Assembly: GCA_964460075.1 (NCBI GenBank)
Contig: CAYWPC010000011.1
Coordinates: 1-64,000, forward strand
Reading direction: 5' to 3'
DNA from: JAMBLL01 sp964460075
GTDB lineage: Bacteria > Actinomycetota > Acidimicrobiia > Spongiisociales > UBA5794
DNA: 64,000 bases
The notes under the pieces were generated by a model. The model was not told where the DNA came from. It made no database searches and was given only the letters and a program-made list of their open reading frames with translations. Position 1 is the first letter of the stretch. Each line of letters begins with the position of its first letter. Below are positions 44,012 through 52,659 of the stretch, piece by piece. Both the position numbers and the translations under genes were made by a program.

Positions 44012-45061
44012 TCAGTAGCTCTGCTTGCCTGCCGAACGGTTCTTCCAGATCTCGCGCACGGCGTCGTAGTCGGCGAGGCGAACATACCCGGCTTTGTCGA
44101 CGTTCGCTAATCCCTCGTCTGAGAGGTAGAAGTCGATGTAGCCGACGAGCGCTGCATTCGTTTCGGCCTTCGCCTTGTTCACATACACGAACAGTGGGCG
44201 GGCAATCGGATACGACCCGTCGGCGATCGTGCTCGGAGTCGGTGCAACGCATCCGTCTCCTCCGTCGACGGCCAAGGCAGACACCTTGTCCAAGTTGGCG
44301 AGAAGGAACGCATATCCAACCCATCCGAGTGACGTGTCGCTTCCTGCTATTCCTTCGATGATGACATTGTCGTTCGCTGATGCGGTGTAGTCGGGTCGAG
44401 TGGCTTCCTCCTGGCCACGTGCCTTTGCAAGTTTCCCTAAGACGATCTCGACGAACGTGTCATAGGTTCCAGACTCTTCTCCTGGACCGGTGACCACGAG
44501 GTCGGCGTCTGGGTAGGGAGGGTTGGCCCCATCGAGCTGCGCGGCGAGTGTGTTTGCGTCGCTCCACTTGCGGAACCCCATCGACTCGGGTCCGATGAGC
44601 GCATAGAGGTCTTGGAAGCTCACACATGAAACTTGCGAGTTGGTTGTAGATGTCAGGATCGAAAGGCCGTCGATTGCAAACCGTAGCTCGATGAAATCGA
44701 TGCCTGCCTGGCTGCATGCCTCTACTTCGGAGTCCTTGATCTGGCGAGACGCGTCCGAAATATCGGTTTCACCTGCACAGAATGCCTTGAAGCCATCGCC
44801 TGTTCCAGGTCCGCTGACGGAGATGCCGACGTCAGGGTTGTCGATTCGGAATGATTCTGCGTTGAGTGCCGACACCGGTTCGACGGTCGATGACCCAGAT
44901 ATCTGAAGCGAGCCGACCTGGCCTGTGTCCGTCTCTGCGGAGGGTGCTGCTTGGCTGTCGGCCCCCACCGGTGTAGCGGCTCCGCTGCCACTCGATGCAC
45001 AGGCCGAGGCCACTAATGCGATCACTCCGACAAGTGCCGCGATTTTCGCTCTCATGCTCAT
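44012..45061 (-). CDS. pstS: Phosphate-binding lipoprotein PstS
   Basis: PstS captures phosphate outside the membrane. The 349 residues begin with a lipoprotein signal (LVASAC lipobox, Cys at about 20) and show the phosphate-binding SGSSTVEPVS and the later GPGEESGTYDTFVE. ATG 45061 has AGAGGA upstream, and ATG 45055 is also possible. The frame open upstream crosses the PHO-box region and is not coding. It is first in pstSCAB-phoU, directly downstream of the PHO box and a TACCTT -10 (45108-45103). Confidence 0.95.
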   Translation of the reverse strand: MSMRAKIAALVGVIALVASACASSGSGAATPVGADSQAAPSAETDTGQVGSLQISGSSTVEPVSALNAESFRIDNPDVGISVSGPGTGDGFKAFCAGETDISDASRQIKDSEVEACSQAGIDFIELRFAIDGLSILTSTTNSQVSCVSFQDLYALIGPESMGFRKWSDANTLAAQLDGANPPYPDADLVVTGPGEESGTYDTFVEIVLGKLAKARGQEEATRPDYTASANDNVIIEGIAGSDTSLGWVGYAFLLANLDKVSALAVDGGDGCVAPTPSTIADGSYPIARPLFVYVNKAKAETNAALVGYIDFYLSDEGLANVDKAGYVRLADYDAVREIWKNRSAGKQSY

Positions 45062-45117
45062 TCGTGTTCCTCTCGGATTCGAGGTTGCGAGCTGACGATG
45101 GCAAGGTACGAGGTGAA

Positions 45118-45157
45118 GGTGATCGGAAACCCACGCGAAGGTGAACCCAGGGTGAAC
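45118..45157. promoter_or_regulatory. PHO-box-like direct repeats between pstS and phoR
   Basis: GGTGAAC occurs at 45140-45146 and 45151-45157, and GGTGATC at 45118-45124, all on an 11-bp register (a degenerate unit at 45129). Read on the minus strand these are GTTCACC repeats, the pattern known for actinobacterial PhoP/RegX3 boxes. The array ends 10 bases before the pstS -10. Confidence 0.75.
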
Positions 45158-45205
45158 TCTTCGCGTTTGATGAGGATCGCCTGTGGTCCGTGGACGAACC
45201 GCTCC

Positions 45206-45211
45206 TATAGT
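45206..45211 (+). promoter_or_regulatory. -10 box of phoR (leaderless)
   Basis: TATAGT is followed by 8 bases and the ATG at 45220. There is no Shine-Dalgarno. Confidence 0.55.
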
Positions 45212-45219
45212 CGACCGCG

Positions 45220-46413
45220 ATGCCTGTTTGGGTTCCCCTCGCGACAGTCGCTGTGTTGGCGATTCTTGCCGCGATTGTGTCACGGAAGCGGTTCATGGCT
45301 GCTGAGCGAACGCTGCGCTCTGTCGCCGAGAGCATCGGTGTTGACGAGATCGACGTTCGACTCGTACGAAGCTCACGCAACGTCGTCGCGGAGGCGATCT
45401 CATGTAGGGATCAGCTTGACCGATACTGCGCAGTGTTGAGGGAAGCACCGACAGGTATGGCGTTGATGTCGGCAGACGGCAACTTCGAGTTCGTGAACCT
45501 GAAGGCCGAGTCGCTGCTTGGAGTCGGAACTGATGTGGCGATTCTTCGTGTGAGAGCGGTTGCGCTCGCTCGACGTGTCAGCTCTTGTGGGGAGAGCGAG
45601 ACCGTCGAGGTCGAAACTCACGATCCCGATAGAAGGGTCCTGTCCTTGACAGCAGTCCCGATCGGAGAGCCCCGATCGGTTGCGTTGTACCTCGACGACC
45701 TGTCCGAACGGCGCAGGGTCGAAGCTATGCGCACAGACTTCGTAGCGAACGCCAGCCATGAGCTCAAGACACCGCTCGGAGCCTTGGCGCTGCTCGCCGA
45801 GACCCTTGTTGCTGCCCGCGACGAAGAGGTGCGGGAGCGGCTGTCGCAGCGCCTACAAACTGAGGCCTCGCGTCTCGGGAACGTGATTGATGATGTTGCA
45901 CAACTCGCGGAGACACAGTCGCTCGGCTCCGAGTTCGAGGATGTCTCGATCGGTGCCGTTCTCGCAGACGCCGTCGCGTCAGTCGACACACTGGCACACG
46001 AGAAGGACATCACGATTGTCCGTGGAGATGTCACAGACACTGTCGTTTCCGGAGACCGCGCACAGCTTGTTTCGGCTGTAGGAAACCTGCTCATCAACGC
46101 GATCACCTATACCGCTGTGAAGGGCGAGGGGGGGACGGTTACCTATCGGTGCTTGATCGACGGACCGAGCGTGCGCATTGAGGTGCAAGACACGGGCATA
46201 GGTATCCCCGCCCACTATATCGATCGCGTATTCGAGCGATTCTTCCGAGTCGATCGTGCGCGGAGCCGCGAGTCAGGTGGCACTGGACTTGGACTCTCAA
46301 TCGTTCGCAACGTCGCGATTTCACACGGGGGAAGTGTCAGAGTCACCTCACTCGTCGGTGTCGGATCGACGTTCGTCATGTGGCTTCCCGTGGTTGCGGG
46401 GAGCACGCCATGA
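45220..46413 (+). CDS. senX3: Phosphate sensor histidine kinase (PhoR/SenX3-like)
   Basis: The 397 residues have an N-terminal hydrophobic segment (about 1-20) and a PAS-like region (about 75-165). The H-box is FVANASHELKTPLGAL and the N-box LLINAITYTA. The ATPase part has DTGIGIP and GGTGLGLSIVRN. This is the SenX3 layout without a large external sensor, so it should sense phosphate through Pst and PhoU. It overlaps phoB by 4 bases and is divergent from pstS. Confidence 0.92.
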   Translation: MPVWVPLATVAVLAILAAIVSRKRFMAAERTLRSVAESIGVDEIDVRLVRSSRNVVAEAISCRDQLDRYCAVLREAPTGMALMSADGNFEFVNLKAESLLGVGTDVAILRVRAVALARRVSSCGESETVEVETHDPDRRVLSLTAVPIGEPRSVALYLDDLSERRRVEAMRTDFVANASHELKTPLGALALLAETLVAARDEEVRERLSQRLQTEASRLGNVIDDVAQLAETQSLGSEFEDVSIGAVLADAVASVDTLAHEKDITIVRGDVTDTVVSGDRAQLVSAVGNLLINAITYTAVKGEGGTVTYRCLIDGPSVRIEVQDTGIGIPAHYIDRVFERFFRVDRARSRESGGTGLGLSIVRNVAISHGGSVRVTSLVGVGSTFVMWLPVVAGSTP

Positions 46414-47081
46414 GGGTTCTCATCGTGGAGGATGAGGAGGCGTACGCCGATGCCCTGGGGGTGGCGCTCGAGATGGAAGGCATCGACTCTCTCGCGGTCT
46501 TCGACGGTCGAGATGCCGTCAGGGAGTTCGGTGCAGGGCGGTTCGACGTCGTGCTGCTCGACCTCATGTTGCCGTCACTTTCAGGATTCGACGTGCTAAG
46601 GGCGATCCGGGCCGAGTCGCAGGTCCCTGTCATTGTTGTATCGGCCAAAGATGCAGAGTCCGACGTCGTGGCTGCTCTCGAGCTTGGGGCCGATGACTAC
46701 CTCACCAAGCCATACTCGGCGCGCGAATTGATAGCTCGTATCAGGGCGGTTGCGCGCAGAACAGCCGTGGGGGACTCGGACGATACGCTGAGCGTCGGCG
46801 ACGTATCTCTCGATCCTGGCCGGTATCAACTCCGTGCTGCTGGCAGTACGTTCGACTTACCCCGCAAGGAGTTCGAGGTCATGTTGATGCTGATGGAGCG
46901 GGCGGGTCGCGTGGTTACGAGGGAACGAATTCTTGATGACGTATGGGGTTTGTCCTGGGGAGATACGCGGAGCTTGGATCAGCACATCAGGCGCCTGAGA
47001 CGCAAGCTCGAACATGATCAGGACGAAGTGCGTATCGTCACGATTCGCGGCGTTGGATACCGTCTCGAGTTCGATCAATGA
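46410..47081 (+). CDS. regX3: Phosphate response regulator (PhoB/RegX3-like)
   Basis: The 223 residues contain a receiver domain (LIVEDEEAYADAL, phosphoacceptor Asp in LLDLMLPSLSG, switch Lys in YLTKPYS) and an OmpR-type winged helix (DLPRKEFEVMLMLMERAGRVVTRERIL, RSLDQHIRRLRRKL). ATG 46410 overlaps the kinase stop. Its likely targets include the PHO-box repeats at 45118-45157. Confidence 0.95.
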   Translation: MRVLIVEDEEAYADALGVALEMEGIDSLAVFDGRDAVREFGAGRFDVVLLDLMLPSLSGFDVLRAIRAESQVPVIVVSAKDAESDVVAALELGADDYLTKPYSARELIARIRAVARRTAVGDSDDTLSVGDVSLDPGRYQLRAAGSTFDLPRKEFEVMLMLMERAGRVVTRERILDDVWGLSWGDTRSLDQHIRRLRRKLEHDQDEVRIVTIRGVGYRLEFDQ

Positions 47082-47109
47082 CGGCCGACGACGCGGCTAC
47101 CTTCGATGC

Positions 47110-47568
47110 CTAGATCGCGGCGAGCGCCTTGGTGTAGAGGCTGAACTCGCGCGCGGTTCCAAGTCCTTCAGAGGCAATGATGTCGCGTACGACACCGTCG
47201 CTGTCGAGAACATACGTCACCCTGTTGGCGCAACCCAATTCCTCATTGAACGCACCGTATGCCTGCGCGACTTGACCATGGGGCCAGAAATCAGACAGGA
47301 CGGGGAATTCGAAGCCGTTGATGTCAGACCACTTGGCGTTGGAAGGGACCGTGTCACAAGTCACGGCGACGACGTTCGCGTCGAGGGCGCTGAGCTCGGC
47401 GATGCTGTCGCGAATTGTGCAAAGCTCCCCCTCACACGTTCCGGTGAACGGGAATGGGATGAAGACGATCAGCGACTTGTTCCCTTTGATGGTGTCGAGC
47501 GATACCCGCTCGCGGTGCTGATTGTTGAGGTCAAAGGCTGGAGCTGGTTCACCTATGCGTGCAGACAT
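47110..47568 (-). CDS. AhpE-like peroxiredoxin
   Basis: The 152 residues are a thioredoxin-fold peroxiredoxin of the AhpE/BCP group. FPFTGTCEGELCTIRD contains the peroxidatic Cys and, four residues on, a second Cys in a position that could act as resolving Cys. AhpE of mycobacteria is known as a 1-Cys enzyme reduced by mycoredoxin. ATG 47568 follows AAGGAAC. It converges on phoB with 28 bases between. Confidence 0.9.
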   Translation of the reverse strand: MSARIGEPAPAFDLNNQHRERVSLDTIKGNKSLIVFIPFPFTGTCEGELCTIRDSIAELSALDANVVAVTCDTVPSNAKWSDINGFEFPVLSDFWPHGQVAQAYGAFNEELGCANRVTYVLDSDGVVRDIIASEGLGTAREFSLYTKALAAI

Positions 47569-47643
47569 GCTTGTTCCTTGCTCGGGAGTTGGCAGTGGGG
47601 ACGAGAGTAGTGGGGCTGCAGAGTCGCTGAGACGTCTCTGCAG

Positions 47644-48804
47644 CTACTCGTGATCTGGGTCCTGTCCCAATGACGACTCGTCGAGCAGAACCCGAGCCGC
47701 CCAACCGATCGGATCGGTGAGCTCGTCGAGTGTCGGGAAACTGGCTGGCTGATCCCACACCTTTGTGAGAGCGTCGTCGCCCCAGCGCTCAACGACGTCG
47801 TCACAGAACGTTCGGGCATCGGCTGCGCGGTGTCGCTGCAGGTCAAGACCGGCGAACTGCTGAAGGAACTGTTCGGCCTGATCTGGTTCCGTTCGACGCA
47901 AGTCGTAGGCAGACTCGATCCGCTCAAGGCTCGGCACCAACTCACGTCCGCTGAGGGCAACGATGCGGTCCGCATACCCCTCGATGAATGCGGTGAATGC
48001 TTGAATCTCTCCTAGACGCTGCGGGTCGGATGTTCCTTTGATCAGGCCTCCTCCGCCGATGTCGTCCTCGCCCAACATTCGTTGGAGCTCGGTTGGGTCG
48101 CTCATCGCCCCGCTCAGTTTGCCGAGAAGATCGGAGGCGTCGATCTCGACACTTGCGTAGAACGCTTCCACAAGGTTTACGAACCGGCCGCGAATCCACT
48201 CCACAGCCATGATCCGATGAAACGCAACTTCGTGGAGTGCCGCCCATAGGCGCACCTGGCGATGATCGATACCGTGGTCGATCGCGAAGTCGTCGAGGTT
48301 CGGCACGATGACGTATGGCCTGTCGTGATCCATTGCAGGGATACCTGTATCGAATTGCCCTAGCGCTCGATGGGACATGAACCCGACCATGGTTCCGGCC
48401 TGGATCCCGAGCAGGGCGGGTCCCAGGGGAGCAAGCATGGCATCCATCCCCGATGGCCCTCCTGGGCCCAGGATGCCTCCGTCACCTGCAAGGTTCGAGA
48501 ACTTTTCAGCTAGGGGCTCGACGAGGATCCGGAATGCCTGTTGGTTTTCGGCAGCCCAGGTAGCGCGGTCGGTTGGGTTCAGTTCGCCAGGTGCGCGGGA
48601 AGGCACGGACGACGTCGCCGAGATCCGCATCTCGGCGACGTGTGCAAGTTCCCTGTACTCCTCTGCGACGACAGGGTCGACGGGCTCTGGTTGGCCTGCA
48701 AGGCTCTTGGTGACCTCTCTCGCGAGTTTCCAGTTGACGGGCCCCGACGTTTGGAGCATCTTGAACAGTTGCTCAAAAATGCCTTCGTCGCCTAGTCCGT
48801 CCAT
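47644..48804 (-). CDS. Zincin_2 (DUF2342) family protein
   Basis: The 386 residues match the actinobacterial Zincin_2 family, often annotated as zinc-dependent metalloprotease or putative hydrolase. The region expected to hold HExxH reads LHEVAFHRIM, with the second His displaced by one position, so metal binding or catalysis may be altered. The substrate is unknown. ATG 48804 has AGGGG upstream and lies 4 bases after the HtrA-like stop, so the two are co-transcribed. Confidence 0.82.
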   Translation of the reverse strand: MDGLGDEGIFEQLFKMLQTSGPVNWKLAREVTKSLAGQPEPVDPVVAEEYRELAHVAEMRISATSSVPSRAPGELNPTDRATWAAENQQAFRILVEPLAEKFSNLAGDGGILGPGGPSGMDAMLAPLGPALLGIQAGTMVGFMSHRALGQFDTGIPAMDHDRPYVIVPNLDDFAIDHGIDHRQVRLWAALHEVAFHRIMAVEWIRGRFVNLVEAFYASVEIDASDLLGKLSGAMSDPTELQRMLGEDDIGGGGLIKGTSDPQRLGEIQAFTAFIEGYADRIVALSGRELVPSLERIESAYDLRRTEPDQAEQFLQQFAGLDLQRHRAADARTFCDDVVERWGDDALTKVWDQPASFPTLDELTDPIGWAARVLLDESSLGQDPDHE

Positions 48805-48808
48805 CTGG

Positions 48809-50350
48809 TTACCCCTGAATATTTTCGGGCCGGCGACCCAACACGACGTCAAAGGTCATCGACTCGTCGTTGCGCAGCGCCTCGAACTCGACCTTGTCAC
48901 CCACGCGGTACAGACGAACAGCGAGGATGAGGTCGGTTTGGTTCGCGATTGGCTTGTCTCCGATCCGAACGATGATGTCTCCCGGCTGGAGGCCTGCCGT
49001 GCCGGCTGCCGAATCGTTTCCTTCGATCGTCTGAATATCGGCGCCCGCCGGGACGATTGCGCCGTCTGGCGCCTCATTGACGTACGTACCGATCGTCACG
49101 CCGAGGAACGGGTGGGCGACATCGCCGGTTTCGATGATCTCGTCCGTGATGCGCTTCACCACTTCGACGGGGATGGCGTATCCGATGCCCTCCGGTCCCG
49201 CCTGCGATACGCCGATCGCAGACGTGATACCGATGAGCTTGCCTTCTGCGTTGACTAGGGAACCGCCAGACGATCCGCTGTTGATAGCAGCATCGGTCTG
49301 GATCATGCCGAACAACATTGATCCGTCTCCGAACTCCACTCTTCTATTGAACGCGGAGACGATGCCGACCGAGATCGATGCACCGCCGTCTTGGGCGAGA
49401 GGGTTACCGATCGCGATTGCCGGATCACCGAGGGCAAGATCTTCGGAGGATCCGAATTCGATCGGAACGAGATCATCGGCAGAGATCTGAAGGACGGCAA
49501 GGTCTGTCAGGGAGTCACTTCCGATCAGCTCGGCTGTGTATACCCGTCCATCCTCAAAAGTGACCTCGAAATCAGTTGCATCCTTGACGACGTGGCTATT
49601 GGTGACGATGTACCCATCGTTGCTCGTTACGACACCGGAACCGGATCCTGTGGGTACCAGCCCACCGGTGTCGCCCGTTGCCTTCTGGAGGACATTGACG
49701 GTGACGACCGACGGCACGACCTTTCGCGCAACGGCTGTTGGGTTCACGGCGCTGCCGACGCCGTTGATGATCTGGTTCGTCACCTGAGGCAGTGGTGTCG
49801 TTGCGGCAGGTGCAGCAGCAACGATCGGTGGCGGCGGGACGGCTTCGGTGCTGGTAAAGGTTCCGGTCGCAGCGAGCACACCGAGGGTTACGAGCGCTCC
49901 GAGTACGCCGGCGACGAGTGAACCGAGGATGAGCAGCCCTCCGTGGGTGCGATCCTTCGCCTCTGCTGGATGGATCCGATCCGATACCGGCACCGGTTTA
50001 GGTTTCGGATCGGTCACCCCGTAGTAATCGTCGTAGTCGAACTCGACGGTCGGTGTCGGCTCGAGCGACGACATGCCGGGTCTCGCTTGTGGCACAGCCG
50101 CCGTTTCCGGCGTGTCGGTTGCGTCTGGAGCATTGATCCTGTCTGGACCAGGTGCCGTATTCGGCTGGACGCGGGTGTCGAGGGAACCAGCGGAAGAATC
50201 CCCTCCCTGGCTGTTGGATTCGTCGAAAGGAATCTGGGGTGTTGTGTCGTTCATGTCCGGTGCAACGCCTGACTCGAGCGGATCGTTCCGCCCCGAGATG
50301 AAAGGAATCTGAGAATCGTCTGGCGTGGGTTCGCGGGTATCGTTCGACAT
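48809..50350 (-). CDS. HtrA/DegP-type membrane-anchored serine protease (S1C) with PDZ domain
   Basis: The 513 residues have a long acidic, Pro-rich cytoplasmic N-terminus (about 1-130) and one membrane helix (about 140-162). The trypsin-like domain follows, with His in VTNSHVV, Asp in LTDLAVLQ and Ser in SGSSGGSLVN; GSSGG replaces the common GNSGG. One C-terminal PDZ domain (about 415-500) ends it. It acts in envelope protein quality control. ATG 50350 comes 7 bases after a TACAAT -10 (50363-50358), so the mRNA is probably leaderless. Confidence 0.92.
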   Translation of the reverse strand: MSNDTREPTPDDSQIPFISGRNDPLESGVAPDMNDTTPQIPFDESNSQGGDSSAGSLDTRVQPNTAPGPDRINAPDATDTPETAAVPQARPGMSSLEPTPTVEFDYDDYYGVTDPKPKPVPVSDRIHPAEAKDRTHGGLLILGSLVAGVLGALVTLGVLAATGTFTSTEAVPPPPIVAAAPAATTPLPQVTNQIINGVGSAVNPTAVARKVVPSVVTVNVLQKATGDTGGLVPTGSGSGVVTSNDGYIVTNSHVVKDATDFEVTFEDGRVYTAELIGSDSLTDLAVLQISADDLVPIEFGSSEDLALGDPAIAIGNPLAQDGGASISVGIVSAFNRRVEFGDGSMLFGMIQTDAAINSGSSGGSLVNAEGKLIGITSAIGVSQAGPEGIGYAIPVEVVKRITDEIIETGDVAHPFLGVTIGTYVNEAPDGAIVPAGADIQTIEGNDSAAGTAGLQPGDIIVRIGDKPIANQTDLILAVRLYRVGDKVEFEALRNDESMTFDVVLGRRPENIQG

Positions 50351-50363
50351 AGTGGTAATTGTA
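50348..50363. promoter_or_regulatory. Overlapping divergent -10 boxes of htrA-like gene and moaE
   Basis: Minus-strand TACAAT (50363-50358) is 7 bases before the htrA ATG (50350). Plus-strand CATAGT (50348-50353) is 9 bases before the moaE ATG (50363). Each box overlaps the other gene's start codon. Confidence 0.55.
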
Positions 50364-50830
50364 TGAGTGATGAGTGTGTAGCTCAGAACACGTTCCTGCG
50401 TGTTTCTGTTTCCGATGCTGCGATCAACGCGTTGGAACTCATGGAATTCGTCGCGGATCCGGCCGCTGGGTGCACGGTGCTGTTCACGGGAACGGTGCGT
50501 GACCATTCGCCTGGGCGCGATGGCGTCTCACAGTTGGAGTACGAAGCGTACGACGAGGTCGTTGAGGAGAAGCTTCGAGACATCGCTGTCGAGGCCATGG
50601 AGCGGTGGTCGATACTGAAGGTCGCCGCTGTGCATCGGACCGGTTCGCTCAGCATCGGCGAGTCTGCTGTGATGGTCGCTGTGTCTTCCGCCCATCGCAC
50701 TGATGGGTTCCCTGCGGCCCGGTACATCATCGACGAGCTCAAATCTCGCGCCCCGATCTGGAAGAAGGAGCACTGGCCGGGTGGTGCAGAGTGGGTCGAA
50801 GAGGGTGGAGGTCACGAGCGAACCCCGTGA
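50363..50830 (+). CDS. moaE: Molybdopterin synthase catalytic subunit
   Basis: MoaE inserts sulfur from thiocarboxylated MoaD into precursor Z. The 155 residues show FTGTVRDHSPGRDGVSQLEYEAY, the HRTGSLSIGESAVMVAV core and the catalytic region ELKSRAPIWKKEHWPGG with both conserved lysines. MoaD is not in the window. ATG 50363 is only 12 bases from the divergent htrA ATG. The mRNA is probably leaderless, as no Shine-Dalgarno is present. Confidence 0.95.
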   Translation: MSDECVAQNTFLRVSVSDAAINALELMEFVADPAAGCTVLFTGTVRDHSPGRDGVSQLEYEAYDEVVEEKLRDIAVEAMERWSILKVAAVHRTGSLSIGESAVMVAVSSAHRTDGFPAARYIIDELKSRAPIWKKEHWPGGAEWVEEGGGHERTP

Positions 50831-50839
50831 GGGGACCAG

Positions 50840-51433
50840 TTACGACGGGGTGTTGAGCTGTTTCCCAACGACCATCTCTGCTGCCTCTCTGACTCCTGGG
50901 TTCCTGTCGAGAGCGGCTCTGCGGATCGCCGACTCGATACGGTCGTCCTCGAATACCGTGATCGCGGCGATTGCTCTGCGACGGACCTGAGGTGGACCGT
51001 GCTCCATGACCTCGAGCAGCATGCCGATCGAGCGCTCATCTCCCACGGCGCCGAGCGCCGCAACGGCAGCTTCCTTGACATGGCGGTCGGTGTCGTTCTT
51101 CGCCGCGAACATCAGCCATCCGACAGCTTCTGGTGAGCCGATTTCGCCGAAGGCTGTCGCCACCGCCTCTCGAACAGTCGGCTCGCCGTCCTCCGTCAAG
51201 GCGTGCAGGGTGCCGAGCGCTGCGTCGCCACAGAGCCCAAGCTTGTCGGCTGCTGCTGTGCGTACAGCAACCTCTGGGTCTGCCGCTCGGCGCATCAGCA
51301 CGGCAATGTTCGCGACGGCCTGGTCCGGCGACAGCGCTGTAACGGCCATCCTGCGGAGAACCGGATCGGCGTGCCCAAGGAACGAAACGGGTCGGTTTGT
51401 GAGCTGTACCAGTTCTTCTCGTGTTGGAGGCAT
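50840..51433 (-). CDS. HEAT-repeat (PBS lyase type) protein
   Basis: The 197 residues consist of about five HEAT/PBS-type helical pairs (for example DGEPTVREAVATAFGEIGSPEAV and DRHVKEAAVAALGAVGDERSI). Such solenoids bind other proteins. No enzyme motif is visible. It starts 22 bases after the thiolase stop on the same strand and converges with moaE (9 bases between). Confidence 0.85.
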   Translation of the reverse strand: MPPTREELVQLTNRPVSFLGHADPVLRRMAVTALSPDQAVANIAVLMRRAADPEVAVRTAAADKLGLCGDAALGTLHALTEDGEPTVREAVATAFGEIGSPEAVGWLMFAAKNDTDRHVKEAAVAALGAVGDERSIGMLLEVMEHGPPQVRRRAIAAITVFEDDRIESAIRRAALDRNPGVREAAEMVVGKQLNTPS

Positions 51434-51455
51434 GGTGCTGGCCTAGCGCAGGACT

Positions 51456-52658
51456 TCAGTCGACCCGTTCGAGAAGCATCGCGATTCCTTGTCCGACGCC
51501 GATGCACATTGTTGCGAGACCGTAGCGGCCTCCCCTGGCAGCGGTCTCTCTGGCGACGGTTCCCACGAGGCGCGCGCCGGTCATCCCCAACGGATGACCG
51601 ATTGCGATCGCTCCACCGTTCGGGTTCACATGCTCGGCGTCGTCCGGGAGACCCATCTCTCGGAGGCAGGCGAGGGACTGGGACGCGAACGCTTCGTTGA
51701 GTTCGATGGCTGCAATGTTTGCAAGTGATACGCCTGTGCGCTCAAGCAGCTTCTTGGTTGCAGGGACAGGACCGATGCCCATGATCCTTGGTGGCACCCC
51801 GGCCGTCGCCATTCCAACGATTCTCGCCATAGGGGTCGCACCAAGCTCGGTCAGAGCCTTCTCGCTGACGATGACCGCCGCTGCCGCACCATCATTGATT
51901 CCCGACGCGTTGCCAGCGGTCACCGTCCCTCCCTCGAAGATCGGGCGTAGCCTCGCGAGCTTCTCGAGTGTCGTTTCCGGTCGAGGGTGCTCGTCGAGAT
52001 CAACGATGATCGGATCGGCCCGCCTCTTGGGAACCTCGACGGGTACGAGTTCGCCCTTGAAGAACCCGCGCTCTGTTGCTTGCGCGGAGCGCTGCTGGCT
52101 GCGGAACGAAAACGCGTCTTGATCATCTCTGGATATAGAAAAGTCGGATGCCAGGTTCTCTGCGGTTCCTGGCATTTCGTCGGTGCCGAACCGCTCCCTC
52201 ATGTTGGGATTGACGAATCTCCACCCGATCGTCGAGTCGTGAACTCGCACCGATCGATCATATGCCGACTGTGCCTTGGCCATGACTTTCGGGGCCCGAC
52301 TCATCGACTCGACACCCCCTGCGATCACGATGTCCGCCGCACCGACCATGATCGCTCGCGACGCTAGACCGATCGCTTCCATGCCGGATCCACAGAGTCG
52401 GTTGACCGTGGAGCCCGGCACCTCCACAGGGAGACCGGCGAGAAGCGCTGCCATTCTCGCAACGTTGCGGTTGTCTTCCCCTGCCTGATTGGCGTCACCG
52501 AAGTAGAGGTCGTCGATGTGGTCGGCGTTGATGCCGGAGCTTCGCACGACCGTTGCAATGGTCAATGCGGCGAGATCGTCCGGCCGGATCGAAGCGAGGG
52601 CTCCGCCGAAGCGGCCGATGGGGGTGCGTATGTAGTCGAGGAGAAAGGCGTGCTGCAT
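51456..52658 (-). CDS. Acetyl-CoA acyltransferase (thiolase), PcaF/PaaJ-like
   Basis: The 400 residues contain all thiolase marks: the acyl-accepting Cys in NRLCGSGMEAIGLA, the NEAFASQSLA segment, GGAIAIGHPLGMTGAR with the catalytic His, and the second Cys in CIGVGQG. The GDANQAGEDNRNVARMAALLAGLP segment is typical of beta-ketoadipyl-CoA thiolases, so cleavage of 3-oxoadipyl-CoA is likely, but 3-ketoacyl-CoA thiolase is possible. It is divergent from PaaN, a phenylacetate-type gene. ATG 52658 begins the conserved part. Confidence 0.9.
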   Translation of the reverse strand: MQHAFLLDYIRTPIGRFGGALASIRPDDLAALTIATVVRSSGINADHIDDLYFGDANQAGEDNRNVARMAALLAGLPVEVPGSTVNRLCGSGMEAIGLASRAIMVGAADIVIAGGVESMSRAPKVMAKAQSAYDRSVRVHDSTIGWRFVNPNMRERFGTDEMPGTAENLASDFSISRDDQDAFSFRSQQRSAQATERGFFKGELVPVEVPKRRADPIIVDLDEHPRPETTLEKLARLRPIFEGGTVTAGNASGINDGAAAAVIVSEKALTELGATPMARIVGMATAGVPPRIMGIGPVPATKKLLERTGVSLANIAAIELNEAFASQSLACLREMGLPDDAEHVNPNGGAIAIGHPLGMTGARLVGTVARETAARGGRYGLATMCIGVGQGIAMLLERVD

Positions 52659-52659
52659 G

